A stretch of 43,935 nucleotides of DNA from a virus. The stretch's first letter is position 1; every line of letters begins with the position of its first letter. Shown piece by piece: positions 21,208-31,200 of the stretch. Where the stretch lies: the IMG/VR virus record IMGVR_UViG_3300035210_000062, positions 1 to 43,935 of that record, one strand, 5' to 3'. The translations under genes were made by a program, and so were the position numbers. The notes under the pieces were generated by a model, which did not search any database, was not told the origin of the DNA, and worked only from the letters and a program-made list of their open reading frames with translations.

Positions 21208-23496
21208 ATGGGGCTTTTCAGCAGCAAGACCACTTACACAGTGAACGTCACAGTTCAGCCGGTGTTTGAGGAAGAACAGATCCCAACGAGCGCACTTAAT
21301 GGCCTCATCAAGGGGATCATGCAGGAACAGGACATTGTGCCGTCGATGCTCGATGAGATCTCACAAAGCATGGGCATTCGTGCCATGACTGCGATGTACA
21401 ACACCCAAAACAAAGGTTACGCGGTTGGCATCCCGTCGGCGCAAGTTGCTACCTACATTCAAGCAAAGGACCAAGTAATCAGCGCGATTGAGGCCAACAT
21501 CGGCCGTACGATCAACGTTGAGTATTATTATATGGGTCCGTTGAACTCGATGCACTTTGGCTGGCAGTACTGCCACGATGCGCTTGGGTATGATGGCGCC
21601 ACCAACAAACTGGCGGGGCTCACTGCCTCTACTGGTTTTGCTTGTTACCTGGCCGACATGAAAGCGACTTACCTGCGTGAAGACTTCAACTGGATGCTCA
21701 GCACCAATGACACCGGGATGCTCACGCAACTGGGTCCATCGCCGCGGTCGGGTTATCGCCCTTCGGCGCCATTCAACACACTCAGCGGTATGGGCCAGTA
21801 TGCAGAGCAGCCGGCGTACGAAGTGAGCGACGTTGCGACCGAAGACTACGTGACGATCCAGTACGAGTTCAAAGACGCCAACGGCACCTTTGTGACCCGG
21901 GGTATTACGGCGTCTATGGCGTCACTCGACAACACCGCCGATTTCCACATGTGCCGTTATACCGACTCCACTGGCAAGACCGGGTTTTTCACCTATCTGC
22001 ACGGCTCCGGTACCTACCCGGCAATCGATCAGGCTTATGCCTTGGAACACAGCCAGTTCGGTACCTACTTCCCCTGGTGCTACTTCCGCCTGCAAGGTGA
22101 AGACGCCTATGAAGTGGAAACCCAAACCAGCATGGATCAGATGCACGCGTGGTGTGAACAACTCGGCGTGAGCTATGACCAACTGCACGACGGTGTACAC
22201 GAAGACCCGGATGTGGATGATGTAGAACAAAGCCTGTTGCTGATGGCGATTTCACCTGGGCACAAACATCAGGCATGCCGAGAGTATCTGTTCAAGCATT
22301 TCAGTGCCTTGCACGCGAATGCTCTGCCACAAGTGCAGCTCGACCCGTCACTTGAGGGAAAACTCAACGCCTTCACGTCGTCCCCATCACAAATGCAGCA
22401 TATTCAGGACAATCGCTTTGCAATGTCGTTTCAGTTCAGTGGTATCTCACGTCGCCGCATTCCTGGGGTCATTGGTAAGAAAGGCAGCTACGATTCGCAC
22501 TTCGGTATCCTCAGCCAGGGCAGTCAGAACTATCTGACGCAAACCCCTATTGGTACCGGAGTAGGCAATGCATTGCTGGAGCAGCCAGGGTGGATCTATC
22601 AGCATCAAGTCACCGACTCGCTCTATGAAGAGGTGATTGTTTATGGGCTGCGGGTGAACTACGAAGTGCACCACAAAAAAGGTTTTGCTGCTGGGAACGA
22701 AGACCCTGAGCTGCTTATCCCAATTGACCGGGCCATCGTGCAAACAATGTCCGTACCTGCGCGAGAACAACTGCTGTGCCGTGCCCTGACCATGCTGGTG
22801 AACACGTTGATCGTGTACAAAGCGCCTTGGTATACCTCTACTGGTTTCAAGATCGTCTTGCTGGTGATTGCCGTGGTTGTCACCATTCTCTCCGGGGGTA
22901 CCGCGTGGCAAGCCATTGTCGCGGCTTACGGTGTGGGGGTTGGTGCGCTTGCGCTGGTAATCCTGACGATCATCGTGAAAGCGGTAATCATCAGTTATGG
23001 CGTGAAGCTTTTTGCTAAAGCCGTCGGCCCGCGTCTGGCATTGGTGATTGCGATGGTCGCCGTAATCTACGGCAACACATCAGCAGTACAAGCGGCGTCA
23101 GCCTCCTGGGCGCAGAACTTAATTGCTATTGGTACCGCTCTTGTGAAAGAAGCCGGGGCATTGAGCCAACAGCAGATTGCCGCAGGCATGAAAGACATCG
23201 TTGAAGACGCTGAAGCGTTTTCTGTCTGGGCAGAAGACCAAATGGATGGCCTAAGTGATAACATGCTGACCTTGGGCTTAAAACCTGAAATTGTCGGGTT
23301 AAGCGCATTCGATGTGGTAAAAATGGGACCGCAGCTTGTACTTGGGGAAAGTCCGTCGAATTACTACGACCGAACTGTACATGCAGGCAATATCGGCACA
23401 CTGTCGTTCGATATGACAGAATCCTACGTTGCCATGCAAACAATGCTGCCAACTTTCAATCAAACGCAGGAGATCTTTAATTATGGCGGGGACTAA
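21208..23496 (+). CDS. Large virion protein with transmembrane segments (internal/ejected protein)
   Basis: A 762-residue protein starting MGLFSSKTTYTVNVTVQPVF (ATG at 21208 behind GGAG). The first 500 residues are soluble and rich in aromatic and acidic residues. About residues 545-620 hold three hydrophobic stretches (IVLLVIAVVVTILSGG, AYGVGVGALALVILTIIV, LALVIAMVAVIYGN). A short C-terminal domain follows. N4 internal proteins in this position (gp52/gp53) are ejected, and the segments could insert into the host inner membrane to help pass the genome and polymerase. The role is inference from position and topology. Confidence 0.65.
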   Translation: MGLFSSKTTYTVNVTVQPVFEEEQIPTSALNGLIKGIMQEQDIVPSMLDEISQSMGIRAMTAMYNTQNKGYAVGIPSAQVATYIQAKDQVISAIEANIGRTINVEYYYMGPLNSMHFGWQYCHDALGYDGATNKLAGLTASTGFACYLADMKATYLREDFNWMLSTNDTGMLTQLGPSPRSGYRPSAPFNTLSGMGQYAEQPAYEVSDVATEDYVTIQYEFKDANGTFVTRGITASMASLDNTADFHMCRYTDSTGKTGFFTYLHGSGTYPAIDQAYALEHSQFGTYFPWCYFRLQGEDAYEVETQTSMDQMHAWCEQLGVSYDQLHDGVHEDPDVDDVEQSLLLMAISPGHKHQACREYLFKHFSALHANALPQVQLDPSLEGKLNAFTSSPSQMQHIQDNRFAMSFQFSGISRRRIPGVIGKKGSYDSHFGILSQGSQNYLTQTPIGTGVGNALLEQPGWIYQHQVTDSLYEEVIVYGLRVNYEVHHKKGFAAGNEDPELLIPIDRAIVQTMSVPAREQLLCRALTMLVNTLIVYKAPWYTSTGFKIVLLVIAVVVTILSGGTAWQAIVAAYGVGVGALALVILTIIVKAVIISYGVKLFAKAVGPRLALVIAMVAVIYGNTSAVQAASASWAQNLIAIGTALVKEAGALSQQQIAAGMKDIVEDAEAFSVWAEDQMDGLSDNMLTLGLKPEIVGLSAFDVVKMGPQLVLGESPSNYYDRTVHAGNIGTLSFDMTESYVAMQTMLPTFNQTQEIFNYGGD

Positions 23497-23953
23497 CTTC
23501 TTGCCCTTCGACTTCGACCTGAGCAGCATCTTCGGAGGCACGACGGGCGCAAATAACGGCGCAGGCAACGGGCTGGTTAACTTCCCTGGCTTCGGTGGTG
23601 GCGGCTCTGCTGGTGCTCCGGTAGCCGGAGGTGGTGGGGGCATGCTGGGCAATATGTTCAGCCGGCAATCCATGTTCGGTGGTACTGACCCAAACTCCGG
23701 TATTTCTACTGGCGGCTGGGCACCCGTAGCACTCGGCGCAGGTCAGGCAGTTTTCGGGGCACTGCAAGGCAACAAAGCAATGAAGCTGGCCGAGGATCAG
23801 TTCAAGGAAGGCAAACGCCAATTCGACCTGAACTTCAACGCTCAGCGTCAAACTATTAACACGCAGCTCGAAGATCGCCAGCGTGCGCGTAATGCGTCCA
23901 ACTCGACGGCTTACGAAAGCACTGATGACTATCTGCGTAAGAATCGGGTGTAA
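23483..23953 (+). CDS. Gly-rich virion protein, 156 aa
   Basis: Start at the ATG at 23483, preceded by AGGAG and overlapping the previous gene by 14 bases. The first half is almost pure Gly/Ser/Asn/Phe low-complexity (FPGFGGGGSAGAPVAGGGGG), the second half helical (ALQGNKAMKLAEDQFKEGKR, then QRQTINTQLEDRQRARNAS). Matches the layout of small internal proteins encoded just upstream of N4 virion polymerase (gp51-type). Function not known. Confidence 0.55.
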   Translation: MAGTNFLPFDFDLSSIFGGTTGANNGAGNGLVNFPGFGGGGSAGAPVAGGGGGMLGNMFSRQSMFGGTDPNSGISTGGWAPVALGAGQAVFGALQGNKAMKLAEDQFKEGKRQFDLNFNAQRQTINTQLEDRQRARNASNSTAYESTDDYLRKNRV

Positions 23954-23955
23954 CC

Positions 23956-25233
23956 ATGGCTGATCCAATCACTTGGCGTAACGTTGGCGGCGGGGGCGGG
24001 AGTAATCCCGCAGCGCTGCTGGCCCTCGGGCAGAATCAGGTAAACCAAGGGTTGAATGCCCTGGGTGGCCTGTTCAAAGACGAATCTCGCCTGCAACAGC
24101 GGAATGCTGTGCAAGTGCGGGACAACAACACGGCTCAATATCTGGATGCAGTGGCATCCGCTGGGGGTGTCGATGCCCTGCAAGATCCTGCAAAACGTGC
24201 TGAGCTTGAGGCTACTCGTGCCGGGTTCGGTGCTGCTATCGACCGAAATGCCACCCGGGATGCCATCGACAATCGCGTCAAAGGACTGCAACAGCAAACC
24301 CTGGTGGAGAACCAGTTCAAGGATCAAGCGACGGAACGCGAACAACGAGGGCTGATCGACACCGGTTTGCAACTGGCTCAAGCTGGGGACATGGAAGGCG
24401 TGCAGAAATTGCTCGGCGATACCCAGTTCCTGAACGAAGGCAAGGTCGCCAGCGATCTCATGGGGATCTTGGACGCCAAGACCCGCCGACAGTACGCCGC
24501 CGAGGATCAACAGCGTCAGGGGCGCGCTGAGGGCCGACAGATCGCACAATTCCAGGAGAGCATGGCAGCGTCCGAGGAAAACCGTATCTACCAGCGTGAA
24601 GCGCGGGCAGATGCCAAAGATGAACGTGCTTACCGTCAAGGTGCCAAGGTTCTCGACGATGCCTCCGAACAAGCCAAAGGAATCCTGAACAGCCGGCTGG
24701 CGGGTAATGAATGGGCCAATGTTTCTACTGACCCAACGAAAGATACTCAAGTCATCCTGAAAGCTGCTGGGGGCCTGGATAAATTTTCGTCTTGGTGGAA
24801 CCGGGACAAAGTAGACTTCAAACAGGTACAAAGCGGCCTTACTGATCTGCTTACCACGGGTATCGATGTTGAGGGGGAGAACTACAAAATTCCTCCGGCA
24901 GTTCTGCAACAGGTACTGCTTTCGAACAGTAACCGCTTGAACATTACCGATAACCCGATGGAAGACATCCGTGAAGAACTGCGCAATAGCCTATCGGGTA
25001 ATGAAGGTGCAGGAAACCGTGCAAAAGTGCGTGAAGCGCAGGAAGTACGGTACCAAGCGAACAATGTGATGCAAACCCTTAAACGGGCGAAAACGCAGCT
25101 TGGGTCTAGCTCTAAGCTCGACACTTCTGGTATTGTGCAGGCACTCGCAGAGTTGGCAGGAAAAGCACCGGCCAAGTCGTCAACGAGTGGCCCAGACCTC
25201 CTGCCTTCCGCAGACGAGGATTCTAAATACTGA
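23956..25233 (+). CDS. Helical internal virion protein, 425 aa
   Basis: Starts three bases after the gene before (ATG 23956). A mostly helical, charged, Gln/Arg/Ala-rich protein (for example QQRQGRAEGRQIAQFQESMA and YQREARADAKDERAYRQGAK) with coiled-coil character. The C-terminus is Ser/Pro/Asp-rich. It is the last gene before the virion RNA polymerase. Proteins of this build in other podoviruses line the inner core or form part of the ejection channel; that is inference. Confidence 0.6.
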   Translation: MADPITWRNVGGGGGSNPAALLALGQNQVNQGLNALGGLFKDESRLQQRNAVQVRDNNTAQYLDAVASAGGVDALQDPAKRAELEATRAGFGAAIDRNATRDAIDNRVKGLQQQTLVENQFKDQATEREQRGLIDTGLQLAQAGDMEGVQKLLGDTQFLNEGKVASDLMGILDAKTRRQYAAEDQQRQGRAEGRQIAQFQESMAASEENRIYQREARADAKDERAYRQGAKVLDDASEQAKGILNSRLAGNEWANVSTDPTKDTQVILKAAGGLDKFSSWWNRDKVDFKQVQSGLTDLLTTGIDVEGENYKIPPAVLQQVLLSNSNRLNITDNPMEDIREELRNSLSGNEGAGNRAKVREAQEVRYQANNVMQTLKRAKTQLGSSSKLDTSGIVQALAELAGKAPAKSSTSGPDLLPSADEDSKY

Positions 25234-25247
25234 TAGGAGAGACAAAT

Positions 25248-28200
25248 ATGGCAAACGGCGACGAGAACAACGGTTTCGACCAACTGTTCCCTGCCGGTCT
25301 GCCCGCTGCACAGGAAGGGGGCTTTAAGCCCCTTTTCGACCTTTCAGCGAAAGCTGAATCGGTTGCAGCGGCTTCTGAACAAAAGAAGCAGACTCTTATC
25401 GATAAAGTGGGTTATGAAGTTGACGATACTTTAGGGGCTGCCCTCAACTTTGGGGCATCCTTCGTGTCCGGCGCCAGCCGTTTGGCCGGCAACCTTACAA
25501 CCCTGCCTATCGATTTGATCTCTGGTTTGGCCCAAGGCTCTGTTCCTGAAGAACAGGTTCAAGCGTACAACCGACTGCAAACTGGCCAAGCCTCTGAGGC
25601 TGACCAGGCCCTTCTTGCGCAGACTGCACCGTATGAAGACGGTGTGCCGCAATCTTACCTGCAACGCCTGCAAGGCACTCAAGGTTTGCAAGAAGTTGCG
25701 CAAAACGTCGATGACTTCTTCAATATCGACAGCATCGTCGATCAAACCAACCGTGGGCGTCTGAGCCGGGATCTCAAAGAGAACACCGGTGATGGCGTCA
25801 ACCGTCTGCGTTATGCAGCGGAAGCGTTCAAGATTGGGCATTATAAAGACGCACTGACCGAAGGCTTCGGCGGTCTTGATTCGACTTTGAGCGAGGCGTT
25901 GAAAACTGCGGGAAGCAGCCCAGTAGCTACTGGCGAATACGTAGTAGAGAACATTCCCCAACTGTTGGCTGCGGCCTACAGTGGGACACTCATGGCTGCA
26001 TCAAACGCGGGTTACGGTTATGACGCCTACCGTGAGGGTGTGCGTCAATTCTTCGACCAGAACAATGGCCAACTGCCGAACGCCGATGAGCGTGCGAAGA
26101 TGGGCCTGTTTGCTGCATCCGCTGCCCTGGCTGAACAAGTCGGCGACGCCTCCATGTTGCGCGGCTTCCGTGCAGCCGGTACCGGTACCGGCTCCAAGGC
26201 TATGGCCGCGGCTGCGGGTATTGGTGGTGCCATGACACGCGAAGGCGTGACTGAAGGCTACCAGACCTACGCTGAATCCAAAGCCAAACTGGAAGATGCA
26301 TCTTTGGAAGAAATCGTCGAAGGCGCCACCATTGGTGCGCTTGTTGGCGGCAACTTCCACGGTTTTGTAGAACTGGCGAATGCCGGTGCTCCAAAAGAAG
26401 ATCCGGCCGCTCGTGCCGCATCTAATCAAGCATTTACCGCTGCTGTTGAATCCGGCGATGTTTCGTCCCTGACTGATGCAGAATCTGCCACGTATAATCC
26501 GGTTCGTGCTGTTGAAGCGCTGCACCAGATGAACCTGTCGGAAAATGCTGACGTTAAGGCAAACCTCGCTCAAGCAGACCAAATTCAGCAAAACGTGACG
26601 GCTGATGTGTCGTCTCTGCAAGCCCGTCTGGAAAACACTTCCCCGGAAGCTGTTGCCCGGATCGGTTCCCTCGTTGAACAGCTTGAGGCCGCTGGTGCAG
26701 ACCAAGCCCAAATCGCTGAACTGCGTGAGATCCATGAGGCTGTGTCGAGCTACACACCGGAACAACGCAAAGCTGATGAGGCACGGCTTGCCACACTGGA
26801 AAACCAGTTGGGTGAGATTCATACCGCGGCCGAGCGCATGCGCGTAGATGCCAGCCCTGAGCAGGCTGAAGTCGAAAGCATGGCTACCGAAGCACAGGCA
26901 GGTGATACCCAGGCGGCTGACCGTCTGCTAACCCTGACCATGATCAACCCTGATTCCATCGACACCCAGCTTGCCGAGTCTCTTGCACAGAGCGGAGCGC
27001 TGTCGGAGCCGCAACGTATTGCCATGCGCCTTTTCAGCGAGGCTCAGGTGGCAACCAACGCCCTGAAAGGCCTTACTGGCGTACGTTCGGACATTGCCAC
27101 TGGTGGTGATGGTTTCAAAGGTATCTCGCAATATCGCAATGCAATCCGTATGGCCCTGGCCAATGGCAACGAAGACGCAGCCCGCTCGCAAGTCGATGGC
27201 ATCCGCGCATTCGCTGACAGTCGTGTGTCGAAACTGAACGCTATCACCACTGCTTTCGAGCAAGTGAAGGGCACTGATAATTCGATCAATATCGTGCGGA
27301 ATCAGCAAGGTGAATGGGGTCCGACTGACCTGAAGGGCAAAGCCCTGAAGAAAGCCGGTGGTCTGGAAGTCTCGGCACGTTCTTTCAAGCTACGCGACGG
27401 TGTAGCTGCGGAAGCTGACGCATTGTCCAAGACTGCTGCTGCATTCGAAGCTCTGGTAAATGCTGCTCCATCTCCTGAAGCGGCACCGGTTGTGCAACCG
27501 GCTGCTGGCGTACAGGGTGAAGTTACCCCGGCAACTCCTGAAGTTGCGGCAGACCCAATCGTTGAAATTGCGCCGGTAGCTCCGGTCGTAGCAGAAGCGG
27601 CTGCGCCTGCTGTAAAAGAAGAAGCTGCGGTCACACCAGAAGAAGCCCCGGCAACGGCCGAGTCGGTACCGGCAAATGCTGGCCAACTCACCGCAATCGG
27701 CGAGCAAACTGGTGCGGCGGTAACTGCCGACAACTACCGTTCTATCAATCTGGTTTCTGAGCTGTTTGAACAACAAGCTGGCAACGAGACTGATGCAAGC
27801 GTTCGCCCGCTGGTAGCGATCAAAGACTTCGCTTCGGCTGTCAAAGCCGGCGATGTGCAGGCAAAGGACTTCATTGATCAAGAAGGTGACCTTACTGCCC
27901 CGCAAACCCAAGCCCTTAACGCTTTCTTTAACTTCGTGCAATTCTCTGCACAAGCGATCCGCAACCAATTTAAGGTGACGGAATCTCGCGCCAAACGCCC
28001 GGACTTCTTCTACCGGGACATGGCGCAATTCCTCCAGAACGCGGATGGGCAAATTGATGAGAACTTGGCGACTGCCGTCTCTTTTGGCATGTTCTCCTGG
28101 GCCAACGAAAACGCAACTCAACTGCGTAATTCCGACGAGGGTATCAACGCTATTCTGTTGAAAGAACTCGATTCTGAGATCTCGTCTGCTGCCTATAAAG

Positions 28201-31200
28201 AGCTGTCGCTGATCGGTACGCGTGAATCCGTGGTTGCCTCGCAACTCGGTGGGCGTATCGTTCAAGCGATGGGTCTGCGCCCAAACCAGCAAGGTACCTC
28301 TGCTGAGCTGAGCAAGCTGGAAGCTTCTATCGGTGCCCGGGCCATCGCGGCCATGGTTAAGCTGGGTATCGTTGAACGTGTGCAATTGGCAGACGTCAAA
28401 CTGCAAGCCCTGATGAACTCCGGTGAACAAGGCGATCCGCGTGTCAAGCACACCTTCGTCCGGGTTAAATCGGAAGAGGTGAATGGCAAGCGCGAGCCGG
28501 CTCCTGTGGTCAAACGCATCCGTGATCGCAACGTCGGCTCGCAGTCGGTGGTGTCCAAGCTGATGTCGGTTGAAGCCGCGGGCGTTGAGCCGAGCTACAC
28601 CCCGGTCAAATTTGACCAAGCTTTCGCTAAACGTACCGGTCAAGCCATCCCTAAAGGCCTGGCCGAGACCTTGAATAAAGAAGGGGCCAAAGCTCACGTC
28701 GTGCGCCAGAACATGTGGCACGTCTGGGGCAAACTGAGCAAGCAGGCCCTGTACGAGATGGGCGGTGTGGTTTCCACTACCGACATCCCCACTCACGTTG
28801 AGAACCTGGATTCCCGTCAGGCGAAGAATGATGGGCTGATTCAGCAAGTCGATAACCTCGACACCTTCATCAACGCCATGGCGGCGGATACCAGCACCAA
28901 TGGCCTGGAACAGGAAATGTTCTTCGGTCGTTCGGTGTGGAAACCTCAACGTGTCGGTTTGACCGCAAACGTGGTCAACCCACAGACCTCCAAGATTCAT
29001 CGTCACATGTTGGCCATGAAAGGCTGGAATGCGTCCATTGAGTTGGCAGACGCCGCATCAATGAACAACTTCAAGCTGCGTGTGCTGGAGGCGTTCGGCA
29101 AGAAGACTGAAGCAACCAATACCCCTGTGGTTCTGGCCGGCTACGACGCTGTTGTGTCGAATCCTGCAATTCAGGCTGGTATTGACGCATTGGTCGATGT
29201 TCTGCGCGACACTGGTACAACCAATGAAGCTGCCATCGTCGCCGCAGTAAAAGCCGGCGGCGAGAACTTCCATTCGTTTGACGCACTGGTTGCCCTGGCT
29301 GAACAGCGTATTGCTGAACAGGACGGCAAGCCTGCGTTCGAAACCAGCATGATGGGTGAAGTTGACGGCGTTACCAACGGCCCTATGCTGTCCTTGCTGA
29401 TGCTCGGCGCCAAAGGCTTTGAAACCATGAACCAAGGTGGTTTCTTCGAGCTGGAAAGCCCGTACAGCCAGTTCAATGACTTCCACGGCGTGGATGGCAA
29501 CCTCGATCTGTACGAGTCGAACATCGCTGACTCGCTGAACCGTCTGCAAGGGCGCAACGTCAACATGCTGCAAGCCATGCAGGCAATCACTGGTCAACTG
29601 CAAACTGCCGAAGGCAACGTGACCTCCAAGGGTCGTAACATCATCAAGAAGCCGCTGACCGCGCTGATGTTTGGGTCCAATCCGAAAACAGCCGTAGAAG
29701 GTATGGCTGATGGTTTTGTTGAAGCAATTTACAGTCGTATCGAAGATGCTGCGGCGAACCGTGACGATGCTGCTGTCGAGGCGTTATTTACAGCGGTCAA
29801 CACCCTGATCGGTTCCAAGAAAGCTGCACTTGACGTGAAGATGGGGTATGTCCAGGCACTCGAAGCCAAGCTGACCGAACAGCAGAAAGCTGCCTTGAAG
29901 AAGTCGTTCTACGATCTGCTGGGCAAGCCAACCGAAGATGCACTGGCCGATAACTACGCGACGTTCATTGCACGCCGTAACGTGATCAACCAGACCGCAC
30001 AACTCTCGTTTGACCTGTACAACGCGGTGCGTGACGGTGTAACTGAGTTCGTCACCACAAACAGCCCTGATGTCCCAACAACTACCTATCGCCCACGCAT
30101 TAAAGGCACAGATCAACGTGGAGCGCCGGTAACTGAGGCAATCCGTACCCTGACCAAAGAACAGTTGACCAAAGTCACCGAGCTGATGGGTGATATGGCG
30201 CCAATCCTGCAAACTGCCATGTCTCAGGCGGCCAAGCAGCGTGAAGCGGGTATGTACATGGCGAAGTCGCAGCGTAAGCTGGATTCTTCGATGCCTTACG
30301 AACAAGAAGTCGCATTCGGTGACATGGTGAACACCATTGCCCCGGACGGCCAAATGCAGGGCATAGGCTCGTCGTTGGTGTCGTCGCTACGCAATGAAGA
30401 CATCGACCCGGGCGTGATGCCGTTCATTACCTCGATTCACTCTTCCGACTCGGCGATTGCCTCGGCAGTCTACGGTGAAATGGAAGCGCTCAACGTTCAC
30501 GATGCCCTGGGTGTCGATTTGAACAACGTAGCGAAAGTGGGCCAGGAACTGAACAAAGCCACGTTCAGTACCCTGCTGAACTATTCGTCGCCGTCGGCAA
30601 TGTCCAACATGTTGGATGAAGTGCTGGCCGGCGTTGCAAAAGTGATGCAGAACCCGGAACTGGCTGCGCTTATTCAACCGAAGCTGCGCGAGAAGATGAT
30701 TCAGCGTGCTGAGAAGAAACGTGGTGGCATTGCTCAACAACTGACCGCTATCCGTGAAACTGCCCGTCAGGCAGACACCGATAAGCTGGCCATGATGGCT
30801 GAGCTGAAAGCAATCGGGCAGTACGCCACGGAAGGCGGTTCGTACATGGTGACCGACGCTGATCGTGAAGCTGCATCCAAGAAATTGGGTGAAGTGGGCA
30901 ACTCGTTCAACGAAGGCGCTGAATCGGTTGCTGAAATGCTGGATGTCGCCGCTGCTGTCGATCCTGCTGTGTATCAGCCGGGTCAACGCGCTGTGTTGTC
31001 CAACACCTCGATTTCTACCCTGGCACCGGCCACTTCCCTCAATACTCTGGCTTCGCTGGAGCAAACTGAGGCGGTACTCAAGGTTATTGATTCCATGGTT
31101 TCGGGTAACCGGACCCTGGGCGATGCTGTGCAGGTTCTGCCTGAGCATCAAGCCGCGGAGGTAATCAATGCGGTAAACGGCGCATCGGAAGCGAAGCTGT

